NCBI GenBank assembly: GCA_041742255.1
Contig: JBGSIZ010000250.1
Coordinates: forward strand, 1 to 18,702
Reading direction: 5' to 3'
DNA: 18,702 nucleotides
Source of the DNA: JBGSIZ01 sp041742255
GTDB lineage: Bacteria; Pseudomonadota; Alphaproteobacteria; Rhodobacterales; Rhodobacteraceae
Position 1 is the first letter of the stretch. The number at the start of each line of letters is the position of its first letter. Below the pieces are notes generated by a model. That model ran no database searches, had not been told where the DNA came from, and saw only the letters and a list, made by a program, of their open reading frames with translations. This document shows, one piece after another, positions 1 to 6,762 of this stretch. The translations under genes were made by a program, and so were the position numbers.

Positions 1-1
1 C

Positions 2-202
2 GACATGGAATGGCTTCGGCAAACGGTGATCGCGGTGGAAACCGTAGTGGCCAAGATGGTAACGCGCCCATCCCCCGAGAAAATCGCAGGTGTTGTGGCT
101 GAAACGTATAAGCGTGAGATCGATCACATCCTGAACAAACCAAAGGATCGATTTGAACCCGACCGCCACGCCGCGTTTGTCGAACTGATGTTCAAGGATT
201 GA
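2..202 (+). CDS. 3' end of an unrecognised gene (partial)
   Basis: The reading frame is open from the left edge and stops at TGA 200-202. About 66 codons are visible. An ATG occurs at position 5, but no ribosome binding site can be seen upstream, so I treat this as the C-terminal part of a longer protein. The visible part is helical-looking and charged, with a segment rich in Lys, Arg, Asp and Glu around residues 35-55 and no membrane segment. I do not recognise the family. It is followed by a 127-base gap and then an exported protein on the same strand. Confidence 0.5.
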   Translation, partial: DMEWLRQTVIAVETVVAKMVTRPSPEKIAGVVAETYKREIDHILNKPKDRFEPDRHAAFVELMFKD

Positions 203-329
203 ACAGCCGAGTGCCGAGCGACGCGGACCCCTACTTGCGGGACCGAACACCGGCATCCTGTGAAGGTATTGGTGCCATCACAGCAGCTGGAGCTTTGACA
301 GACAGCCCAATGAAAGAACATCGTTCCGC

Positions 330-803
330 ATGAAGAAACTCGCCATCATCGGTCTGTTCATCGGCGCTTCGGTTGTGGCCCTTTATCTATATGCGTGGCC
401 ACAATCCTCCGATGTCCGGCACTATACTGCCGATGAGCTTGTGGGACTGACCTGCGAAGACCTCGGTCAGGCGCATGAGGAAGTGATCGTATCATATCAC
501 GATGCAGCACTGGCCCGGGGGGACCAAACAGGTTCGGTCGGAACCGATCTGGGGCTGCCTCGGGACGACGTTTTGCCGTTCATCATCCTGATGCGAAAGG
601 TCATCGAGGACAACGATCTGCCAGGGTTTGATCCGGCCAAGCCGTTTTTCCATTCAGCAACCGCCACCGCGCCAAGGTTGCACACTGTCTACTATGCTGA
701 TGCCTCCAGCGTTTGTGCCACCAGCCCTACGATGGATGCGGTCGAGGCAATGGTGCAGGCGGCACGGAACCTGGGATTGATCGCAAATCCTGCGAACCCA
801 TAG
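330..803 (+). CDS. Small membrane-anchored or exported protein, function unknown
   Basis: This is a 157-residue protein. Residues 1-3 are Met-Lys-Lys, followed by a hydrophobic stretch (about 4-23) ending near Trp-Pro, so it is either an uncleaved N-terminal anchor or a signal peptide. The remainder would be periplasmic. Two cysteines, one in a LTCEDL context near residue 42 and one in a SVCATSPTMDAV context near residue 130, could form a disulfide. The layout (early Cys, late Val-Cys-x-x-x-Pro, then a helix) recalls small alphaproteobacterial periplasmic proteins of the HdeA/Rap1a-like type, but that is a loose resemblance and I assign no function. The upstream AAGAA is only a weak ribosome binding site. 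The next gene on the same strand begins 120 bases later. Confidence 0.7.
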   Translation: MKKLAIIGLFIGASVVALYLYAWPQSSDVRHYTADELVGLTCEDLGQAHEEVIVSYHDAALARGDQTGSVGTDLGLPRDDVLPFIILMRKVIEDNDLPGFDPAKPFFHSATATAPRLHTVYYADASSVCATSPTMDAVEAMVQAARNLGLIANPANP

Positions 804-810
804 TCGCATT

Positions 811-927
811 GCCACAGCGGATGGCCCGATCCCGGCCCTGACCCTCGTCCCCGGCACCGCGATCAACGCTGCGGTGGACTTTGATGTAGAACCTGATCAC
901 CATGGATCGGAGATCGAAAATACATGA
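811..927 (+). pseudogene. Possible 3' remnant of a lost gene between two exported-protein genes
   Basis: A plus-strand frame has no stop from 781 to the TGA at 925-927 and no ATG, GTG or TTG in its first 30 codons. From 811 the translation looks protein-like (TADGPIPALTLVPGTAIN and onward, then an acidic end) and about two thirds of third positions are G or C. It ends in an ATGA overlap with the start of the next gene at 924. That overlap is weak evidence, because any gene whose second codon begins with A creates it. The frame could be chance; I list it because the gap is otherwise unexplained. Confidence 0.22.
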
Positions 928-1937
928 ACAAAAGGGCTGGATCGTTGGGGAATAGTCTGGGTATCGGCCTGTTTTGTATTGGTGCTCTCTTGACCACCAA
1001 CGCGGCGGCGGATTGCCCGTTGGGTCAAGAAGTATTTACCTCCTGTCGGATCGAGGGTCGGGGCACCGAGGTCTTTGTATGCTTTGACAACCGGGTCGCG
1101 ACCTACAGTTATGGACCCATTGGCAGTGCACCCGACCTGGTTCTGTCGGAAACCATTGAACAGGTGGATTTCGAACCATGGTCCGGCGTGGGGACCGCGA
1201 TCAGCGAAAGCGTCACATTCTACAACGGTGACTATGCCTATGACGTGGGCGGTGGCTTTGATCGTCCGTTTTCCGATGAGGAGATGCAGCAACCCATCAG
1301 GCGCTTTGGCTGGGTCGAGGTGACCCAGAACGGTGCCGTCGTTGCCAATCTTGAATGCATCCCCGAAACGGTGAGCTACGGTTTTGGAGGCGGTATCCAT
1401 GATGCCAAGCTTGCTGCCGGTCAGACCTGGGACCTGGAGTCCCTCACATGGATATCCGATCTGGTTCAGCCGACAGCCTCCCCGCTGCTGATGGAAAGCC
1501 ATCTCTATGAAATCGTCGAGGACTGCCTGCCCGCGTCAGAGTTTAGCCTGAACGGCGTCAGCATGGGTGATCCGCTCGACACGCTTGGCAAGTTAGGATC
1601 GCCGGAAACGGTCACAGACCCCTTCGGCAGCGGTGAATTGATCGACCGGATGTTCCTAGTCGGCGCGTCCATCGATATCTTCCAGGACCGGGTTTATGGT
1701 ATGTCCGCCACTTCGCCGGATTGGCGCACACCCTCGGGCCTCCGGGTCGGCCTGACCCGTGGCGAAGTGATTCGCATCCTGGGGCGGGTTCCCTCCGGGC
1801 ATGATGCCACGTCGGACAGGTTCTATACGCAGGTCTGCTCTGAAGTGCCGGATGCTTTCGATGCATGGTCGATCCTGATCGAGTTTGGCCAGAACAAGCG
1901 CGTGGAAACCATCAGCTTTGTGAGCCCCTCGTATTGA
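924..1937 (+). CDS. Exported protein with six cysteines and BamE-like repeats, function unknown
   Basis: This is a 337-residue protein with a Sec-type signal peptide: Lys-Arg at residues 3-4, a hydrophobic core at about 11-25, and a likely cleavage after Ala-Ala-Ala before Asp30. The mature part has six cysteines (31, 41, 53, 145, 201, 305), enough for three disulfides. Residues 31-70 follow a pattern I associate with an uncharacterised periplasmic domain: Cys, about ten residues, Cys, about ten residues, Val-Cys, then Tyr-x-Tyr-Gly. Residues about 206-262 and 267-333 each begin with a Gly-Val/Leu-Ser/Thr plus Leu-Gly-x-x-Pro/Val pattern reminiscent of BamE/SmpA-like repeats (GKLGSPETV; EVIRILGRVP). 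The start is supported by CGGAG at 907-911. It is probably co-transcribed with the gene at 330. I do not know its role. Confidence 0.72.
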   Translation: MNKRAGSLGNSLGIGLFCIGALLTTNAAADCPLGQEVFTSCRIEGRGTEVFVCFDNRVATYSYGPIGSAPDLVLSETIEQVDFEPWSGVGTAISESVTFYNGDYAYDVGGGFDRPFSDEEMQQPIRRFGWVEVTQNGAVVANLECIPETVSYGFGGGIHDAKLAAGQTWDLESLTWISDLVQPTASPLLMESHLYEIVEDCLPASEFSLNGVSMGDPLDTLGKLGSPETVTDPFGSGELIDRMFLVGASIDIFQDRVYGMSATSPDWRTPSGLRVGLTRGEVIRILGRVPSGHDATSDRFYTQVCSEVPDAFDAWSILIEFGQNKRVETISFVSPSY

Positions 1938-2073
1938 TAGGCGAAAGAGCGGCTGGGTTCTGGGCCTCGGAAATCCTGCTGGTATCGATCCATTCGGCCT
2001 GGGCCGCCAAATGTTGTATTGTCCAGAGCCCAACCCGTAGAGCACCAAGTCAGCGGTATGATCACAGTACGAG

Positions 2074-2091
2074 TTTATCATGCGAGATAAA
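2074..2091. promoter_or_regulatory. HipB operator-like palindrome O1
   Basis: Perfect inverted half-sites TTTATC and GATAAA are separated by 6 bases (ATGCGA), 18 bp in all. It is the most upstream of three identical-architecture sites ahead of hipB. HipB-family proteins bind several such palindromes in their own promoter. Confidence 0.65.
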
Positions 2092-2122
2092 ACCCTGTCA
2101 GCAGAGGCCCCAGGGATGACGT

Positions 2123-2140
2123 TTTATCCTCTACGATAAA
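2123..2140. promoter_or_regulatory. HipB operator-like palindrome O2
   Basis: TTTATC and GATAAA are separated by 6 bases (CTCTAC). The centre is 49 bp downstream of the first site. The half-sites are identical to those of the other two sites while the spacers differ, as expected for a protein-binding element rather than a recent duplication. Confidence 0.65.
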
Positions 2141-2144
2141 TCGC

Positions 2145-2173
2145 GTGACATTGGCACCCAAAGAGAGTAATTT
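2145..2173 (+). promoter_or_regulatory. Candidate sigma70 promoter of hipBA
   Basis: A -35 like GTGACA (2145-2150, five of six to consensus), a 17-base spacer and a -10 like TAATTT (2168-2173, three of six). The -10 overlaps the third operator, so a bound HipB would block RNA polymerase directly. Transcription would start near 2180, giving a leader of about a dozen bases or less. Placement is by eye. Confidence 0.35.
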
Positions 2174-2188
2174 ATCCCCGATGATAAA
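2171..2188. promoter_or_regulatory. HipB operator-like palindrome O3, abutting the hipB start
   Basis: TTTATC and GATAAA are separated by 6 bases (CCCGAT). The centre is 48 bp from the second site. It ends three bases before the hipB ATG (2192) and overlaps the likely -10 element, so it should be the key repression site. Confidence 0.65.
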
Positions 2189-2191
2189 TGG

Positions 2192-2491
2192 ATGCCTCTC
2201 GTGGAAACCAACCCCAAGGTTATAGTCTGGGCCGAACGGATCGGCCATCAGCTACGCTCGGCCCGCAAGGCGCAGGGGCTGAGCCTGAAGGAACTGTCCC
2301 GTCTGTCCGGTGCGACCCTTCCCACCCTGTCTCATATCGAACGTGGCACTCGGGATGTGAAACTCTCGACCCTGGTGGCACTGGCCGATGCGCTGCGGGT
2401 GGACCTTCCGAGCCTGTTTCAGGACCACCAGACAACGGCATCGACCGCCGCCAAGAGTAACACCGATGGCTACCAGTTGGACGATGACTGA
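2192..2491 (+). CDS. hipB: HipB-like antitoxin, XRE-family DNA-binding protein
   Basis: This is a 99-residue protein. Residues about 20-72 form an XRE/Cro-type helix-turn-helix (LRSARKAQGLSLKELSRLSG, then TLPTLSHIERG, then a Leu/Ala-rich helix ending in LPSLF). The C-terminal 25 residues are polar and probably flexible. In HipBA systems HipB dimers neutralise the HipA kinase and repress their own operon. The gene ends in TGATG, sharing one base with the hipA start, so the pair is translationally coupled. ATG 2192 is only three bases past an operator palindrome and has no close ribosome binding site (AGAGAG at 2162-2167 is too far), which suggests a leaderless or nearly leaderless message. GTG at 2201 is an alternative start. 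Confidence 0.85.
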   Translation: MPLVETNPKVIVWAERIGHQLRSARKAQGLSLKELSRLSGATLPTLSHIERGTRDVKLSTLVALADALRVDLPSLFQDHQTTASTAAKSNTDGYQLDDD

Positions 2492-3804
2492 TGTCGGTTC
2501 TTGATCGGGTGAACGTCTACTACGAGCAGTTCGTCATCGGCCTCATCGAGGTGCATGAGGGTGGTCGCCTGACCTTTGCCTATGACCAACGATGGCTGGC
2601 CACAAAAGGCAACTTCCCTCTATCCGTCACCCTGCCGCTGACGGGGGCAACCTATCCCGATGCGATCATCACACCGTGGCTGGCGAACCTGCTGCCCGAA
2701 GAACAGCAACTCCTGACCCTATCCCGCACATTGGGGCTGTCATCAACGGATGCGCTGGCCATCTTGAAGGTCATCGGCGGCGACACAGCAGGTGCGATAT
2801 CCATCGGTGTTCCCAGTGACCGGTCCCAGTGGGACTATGTGCCGCTGACGGATCAATATGGCACCAATAATGCCGAAGCCGCCCTTGCAGCCCATTTCGA
2901 TGATCTGGGGCAACGTCCGTTTCTTGCTGGTGAAGATGGGGTCCGGCTGTCCCTCGCGGGTGGCCAGAAGAAAACTGCATTGGCCGTCATCGGGTCAGAT
3001 GGTGTTCCAAAGCTGGGCCTGATGTCCGCTGACGATCAACTCGCCGTGCCAAAGCGGGGGGCACCATCAACCATCATCATCAAACCCGACAATCCGAACC
3101 TTCCCGGGATCGTTGAAAACGAGGTCTACTGCCTGACCCTTGCAAGACTGATCGGCTTGCCTGTGGTGCAAGCCGGGATCATCCGCGCCGGGAACAGGAC
3201 GGCCATCGCCGTCGCCCGATATGATCGTGCCAGCCGCAAAGACGGCAGCATAAGGCGTTTGCATCAAGAGGATTTCGCGCAGGCCAATGGCATCTACCCG
3301 TCGCAGAAATACGAACAGGGAACCGTTCCCGGGTTGGACATAACGGCCTTGATCAGCACGACGCGGCATCTGCCCGCAAAGGACGCGCTGATGCTGCAAG
3401 ATCAGGTGATCTACAACATCCTCGTTGCCAACACCGACGCCCATGCCAAGAACTATTCGATGTTGCTGCGTGGTAGTCCCGGCATGGCCCCGCTTTATGA
3501 TGTTTCAACGGTGCTGCATTGGGACCATGTGAACCAATACCACGCCCAGAAGCTTGGTGGCCGGAAACGCAAACCTGGTGATATGGCGCGACGCCATTGG
3601 GACCTGATTGCTGATGCAGCCGGGCTCAACCCCACCGGGCTGCGGATGCGGGTGCAAGAATTGGTCGATGCAATGGTCGCGGCCCGTGTCGAGGCCACGA
3701 AGGCCGTGTCTGATCAAGCTGGAGCATCCGCCCCCATGGTCGAGCATGTAGCAGACCTGATCGAGATGAACGCACTGCGGATCGCTGGGCGGCTGCGTGA
3801 ATAG
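2491..3804 (+). CDS. hipA: HipA-family serine/threonine kinase toxin
   Basis: This is a 437-residue protein, close to the 440 of E. coli HipA. Residues about 5-105 form the N-terminal HipA domain (FPLSVTLPL, WLANLLPEE, GGDTAGAISI). The kinase follows: the Gly-rich loop LSLAGGQKKTAL at 152-163, with Ser154 where E. coli HipA has the autophosphorylated Ser150; KPD at 198-200; the catalytic block NTDAHAKN at 314-321 with Asp316; and the metal-binding YDVST with Asp337. All key residues are present, so the kinase should be active. E. coli HipA phosphorylates glutamyl-tRNA synthetase and causes growth arrest; the target here is unknown. It starts inside the hipB stop. There is no terminator before hsdM 152 bases downstream, so read-through into the restriction operon is possible. 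Confidence 0.9.
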   Translation: MSVLDRVNVYYEQFVIGLIEVHEGGRLTFAYDQRWLATKGNFPLSVTLPLTGATYPDAIITPWLANLLPEEQQLLTLSRTLGLSSTDALAILKVIGGDTAGAISIGVPSDRSQWDYVPLTDQYGTNNAEAALAAHFDDLGQRPFLAGEDGVRLSLAGGQKKTALAVIGSDGVPKLGLMSADDQLAVPKRGAPSTIIIKPDNPNLPGIVENEVYCLTLARLIGLPVVQAGIIRAGNRTAIAVARYDRASRKDGSIRRLHQEDFAQANGIYPSQKYEQGTVPGLDITALISTTRHLPAKDALMLQDQVIYNILVANTDAHAKNYSMLLRGSPGMAPLYDVSTVLHWDHVNQYHAQKLGGRKRKPGDMARRHWDLIADAAGLNPTGLRMRVQELVDAMVAARVEATKAVSDQAGASAPMVEHVADLIEMNALRIAGRLRE

Positions 3805-3875
3805 TCACTTTAATAGGGCAACAGCGACAAGCCTTGCCCCCGACTGGTATGCTGGAGCATTGCCGTGTTAGAAGT

Positions 3876-3918
3876 TTGGTGGCGAGAAACGCTACGAATG
3901 ATTGAAAAGTTGGTGGCG
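3876..3918 (+). repeat. Two direct repeats TTGGTGGCG upstream of hsdM
   Basis: TTGGTGGCG occurs at 3876-3884 and again at 3910-3918, 34 bp apart, each preceded by AAG-type sequence. They lie 40-80 bases before the hsdM start and could be a binding site for a regulator, but no clear promoter is visible beside them. Confidence 0.25.
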
Positions 3919-3956
3919 CATTTGACCACATTGTTCAAGAACACCAAGGATGTAAC

Positions 3957-5465
3957 ATGACCCCAATTACCCAAGCCGAAATCAATAAAGCCGCATGGGG
4001 GGCATGTGACACGTTCCGGGGGGTCGTCGATCCGTCGGTTTATAAAGATTACGTTTTGACGCTGCTGTTCCTGAAATACCTCTCCGACGTCTGGAAAGAC
4101 CACCGGGCAAAGTATGAGGCGGAACACCCCGGCCACCCCGAACTCGTCGATGCCATGATGTTACAGGAATCCTTCGTGCTGCCGCCCCATGCCAGTTTCG
4201 ACGCCCTGCACAAGCGTCGGCATGAGGCTGGCAATGGGGAACGCATCGACAAGGCTCTGCATGCCATCGAGGATGCCAACATCTCCAAACTGCGGGATGT
4301 GTTCCAGGATATCAGCTTCAACTCGAACAAGCTGGGCGATGAAGAACAGAAGAACGACATCCTCCGCCACCTGCTGGAAGATTTCGCCAAACCGGCCCTC
4401 GACCTGCGTCCCTCCCGTGTCGGTCAACTCGACATCATCGGTGGGGCCTATGAATACCTGATCTCCCGGTTCGCGGCCACGGCGGGCAAGAAGGCTGGGG
4501 AATTCTACACCCCCGCCGAGGTATCCGATCTGATGGCCCGGCTGGTGGACCCGCAGGAAGGCGATGACATCTGCGATCCCACCTGTGGCTCGGCCTCGCT
4601 GTTGATGAAATGTGGGCGGCTGATCCGGGACCGGACGGGGACCAAACGTTATGCACTGTTCGGGCAAGAGGCCATCGGGTCCACCTGGGCCTTGGCCAAG
4701 ATGAACCTGTTCCTGCATGGCGAGGAGAACCACCAAGTCGAATGGGGGGATACAATCCGGAACCCGAAGCTACGCACCCAGGATGATCTGCTTCGGCATT
4801 TCGATGTGGTCGTGGCCAACCCGCCGTTCAGCCTCGACAAATGGGGGGTGGAAACCGCCACCGCTGACAAGTTCAGCCGGTTCCGCCGGGGTATCCCGCC
4901 CAAGACCAAGGGCGACTATGCCTTCATCCTGCATATGATCGAAACCCTGAAACCCCGCACCGGGCGCATGGCTGTGGTGGTGCCCAATGGGGTGCTGTTC
5001 CGGGGATCAACCGAGGGGACCATCCGGCAGAAGCTGGTCGCGGAAAATCTCCTCGATGCCGTCATCGGCCTGCCGGACAAGCTGTTCTTCGGGACGGGCA
5101 TACCGGCGGCGATCCTGGTATTCCGCAAACGCAAATCCGACGATTCCGTGATCTTCATCGATGCCAGTCGGGAGTATGAGGAGGGCACCAACCAGAACCG
5201 CCTTGGCCCCACCCAGGTGGACAAGATCGTGGCCACCTACCTGGCCCGCGCATCGGTGGAGAAATACGCCTTCCGGGCCACGATGGCCGATATCCAGGGC
5301 AACGACTTCAACCTGAACCTGCCCCGCTATGTCGATACCTACGAGGAAGAAGACCAGATCGACCTGATGGAGGTCCGGGCCGAACGGCTGCGGCTGAAAA
5401 CCGAGATGGAGGGTCTGGAGACCCGCATGGCCGGGTTTTTGCGGGAGCTTGGGTATGGTTCCTGA
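3957..5465 (+). CDS. hsdM: Type I restriction-modification system, DNA methyltransferase subunit
   Basis: This is a 502-residue protein, the usual length for HsdM. Residues about 8-140 form the N-terminal HsdM helical domain. The catalytic domain has GEFYTP at 181-186, the S-adenosylmethionine-binding motif I DPTCGSAS at 207-214 and the adenine-N6 catalytic motif NPPF at 288-291. With HsdS it methylates adenine in a bipartite target; with HsdR it forms the restriction complex. The start is supported by AAGGA six bases before ATG. It overlaps hsdS (ATG 5455) by 11 bases. All of its roughly three dozen arginines use CGN codons, in contrast to the first half of hsdS. Confidence 0.95.
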   Translation: MTPITQAEINKAAWGACDTFRGVVDPSVYKDYVLTLLFLKYLSDVWKDHRAKYEAEHPGHPELVDAMMLQESFVLPPHASFDALHKRRHEAGNGERIDKALHAIEDANISKLRDVFQDISFNSNKLGDEEQKNDILRHLLEDFAKPALDLRPSRVGQLDIIGGAYEYLISRFAATAGKKAGEFYTPAEVSDLMARLVDPQEGDDICDPTCGSASLLMKCGRLIRDRTGTKRYALFGQEAIGSTWALAKMNLFLHGEENHQVEWGDTIRNPKLRTQDDLLRHFDVVVANPPFSLDKWGVETATADKFSRFRRGIPPKTKGDYAFILHMIETLKPRTGRMAVVVPNGVLFRGSTEGTIRQKLVAENLLDAVIGLPDKLFFGTGIPAAILVFRKRKSDDSVIFIDASREYEEGTNQNRLGPTQVDKIVATYLARASVEKYAFRATMADIQGNDFNLNLPRYVDTYEEEDQIDLMEVRAERLRLKTEMEGLETRMAGFLRELGYGS

Positions 5466-6645
5466 GGGGTGGTCACGAGTTCCAATCAACCAAGCTGGGG
5501 AAGTAGTTACAGGAACGACTCCTCCTACTGCGGTGGATGAGTATTACGGTGAAGGTTTCCCATTCGTTTCCCCGGCAGACCTTGGACAACACAGATGGAT
5601 TAGAAGGGCAGAAAAGTCGATCACGGCAGCGGGTTTGGCGGTTTCAAGGGCATTACCAGCCGGTGCATCTCTGTTTGTTTGTATTGGTTCAACCATCGGC
5701 AAGATCGGGCAATCTGCTACCGTTCTTTCAACAAACCAGCAGATCAACGCGGTTGTTCCAAAAGCTGGAACGGATGCTGACTACCTCTACTACGCCTTGG
5801 ACTTCCGGGCCTCGGATATTGCAAGACTGGCCGGAAATCAGGCTGTCCCACTGATAAACAAATCCCAGTTCTCGGGTGAGATGATTCCCCTCCCGCCCCT
5901 ACCCGAACAACAAAAGATCGCGGAAATCCTGAGCACCTGGGACAAGGCCATCGAGACGACCGAGGCCCTGCTGGCCAACGCCCGCACCCAGAAACGGGCC
6001 CTGATGCAATCCCTCCTCACCGGCAGCCGCCGGTTTCCAGGCTTCGAGGATCACCCATGGCGTGAGGTGCGGTTGGGGGATGTGCTGCGTGAGGTCAACA
6101 AGCCAGTGGACTGGTCCGACGATGAGCTTTACCGGCTCGTGAGTGTTCGTCGGCGATCTGGCGGGGTATTCCACCGGGAAGACCTCTATGGCCACCAAAT
6201 CCTGACGAAGACCTTGAAACACGCCCATGCGGGCGATTTCCTGATTTCCAAGATGCAGGTTGTTCACGGTGCGATGGCGCTCGTAACCCCAGAATTCGAT
6301 GGGATGCAGATATCTGGCTCCTACATCTCACTGGTCTCAAAAGACCAAACCAAGCTCGATATTCGGTTCTTCGACTGGTTAAGCCGAACGCAGGATATGT
6401 ATCGCCGGGCATATCAGTGCAGCTATGGCGTTCACATCGAGAAGATGACCTTCAACTTCGGCCTATTCCTCAAGGAATCGGTGCCGATGCCGTCATCTGT
6501 TAATGAGCAAATCACGATTGCTGATGCCCTGGATACCGCCCAAGCCGAAGAACACTGGTTTGAAGGTGAAGCCGAGCGACTCCGCACCGAGAAGAAATCC
6601 CTGATGCAGCAACTGCTGACTGGCAAACGGCGGGTGGTGGTATGA
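5455..6645 (+). CDS. hsdS: Type I restriction-modification system, specificity subunit
   Basis: This is a 396-residue protein with the standard two-half layout. The first target-recognition domain covers about 1-145. A conserved helical spacer follows (LPPLPEQQKIAEIL to about 190, ending LMQSLLTGSRR), then the second recognition domain from about 200 (HPWREVRLGDVL). A second spacer helix ends at the C terminus (SLMQQLLTGKRR). The two domains read the two halves of the DNA target and the helices set their spacing. I chose ATG 5455 (MVPEGW, a typical HsdS opening) over TTG 5449 because GGGAG at 5443-5447 is correctly placed for it. The first recognition domain has clearly different codon use: five of seven arginines are AGA or AGG, while the neighbouring hsdM has none. 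This suggests domain exchange. Confidence 0.92.
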   Translation: MVPEGWSRVPINQAGEVVTGTTPPTAVDEYYGEGFPFVSPADLGQHRWIRRAEKSITAAGLAVSRALPAGASLFVCIGSTIGKIGQSATVLSTNQQINAVVPKAGTDADYLYYALDFRASDIARLAGNQAVPLINKSQFSGEMIPLPPLPEQQKIAEILSTWDKAIETTEALLANARTQKRALMQSLLTGSRRFPGFEDHPWREVRLGDVLREVNKPVDWSDDELYRLVSVRRRSGGVFHREDLYGHQILTKTLKHAHAGDFLISKMQVVHGAMALVTPEFDGMQISGSYISLVSKDQTKLDIRFFDWLSRTQDMYRRAYQCSYGVHIEKMTFNFGLFLKESVPMPSSVNEQITIADALDTAQAEEHWFEGEAERLRTEKKSLMQQLLTGKRRVVV

Positions 6646-6752
6646 CGGGGGCAACAAAAGGGCCCCGGGTATTGCCCAAGGCCCTGATGCCGACCGGGTC
6701 TGTCCCAATCCGCCCGCACATTACCCGTTTCCCGCCGATGTTCCAAGGTTAA
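6642..6752 (+). CDS. Possible 36-codon small protein between hsdS and hsdR
   Basis: An ATG at 6642 overlaps the hsdS stop as ATGA. The frame runs 36 codons to TAA at 6750-6752, 10 bases before the hsdR ATG, so it fills the otherwise empty gap. The product would be proline-rich and basic (MTGATKGPRVLPKALMPTG and onward) without a membrane segment. Third positions are about 70 percent G or C, as in neighbouring genes. A GGTGG just before the ATG could serve ribosome binding. Against it: the gap also contains a possible hairpin (GGGCAA 6649-6654 with TTGCCC 6672-6677), an ATGA start arises easily by chance, and I recognise no family. Confidence 0.3.
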   Translation: MTGATKGPRVLPKALMPTGSVPIRPHITRFPPMFQG

Positions 6753-6762
6753 AGGTAGCCCG

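Noticed and set aside
295..324. Perfect TTGACA before the gene at 330
   Set aside because: No acceptable -10 at 16-18 bases, and transcription would begin at the start codon itself.
211..333. Forty-codon GTG-started frame ending in an ATGA overlap with the gene at 330
   Set aside because: No properly spaced ribosome binding site, unremarkable composition, and the ATGA overlap arises automatically when the next gene's second codon begins with A.
5853..5858. Isolated GATAAA half-site in hsdS as an extra HipB operator
   Set aside because: No matching TTTATC lies six bases upstream, so it is not a palindrome.
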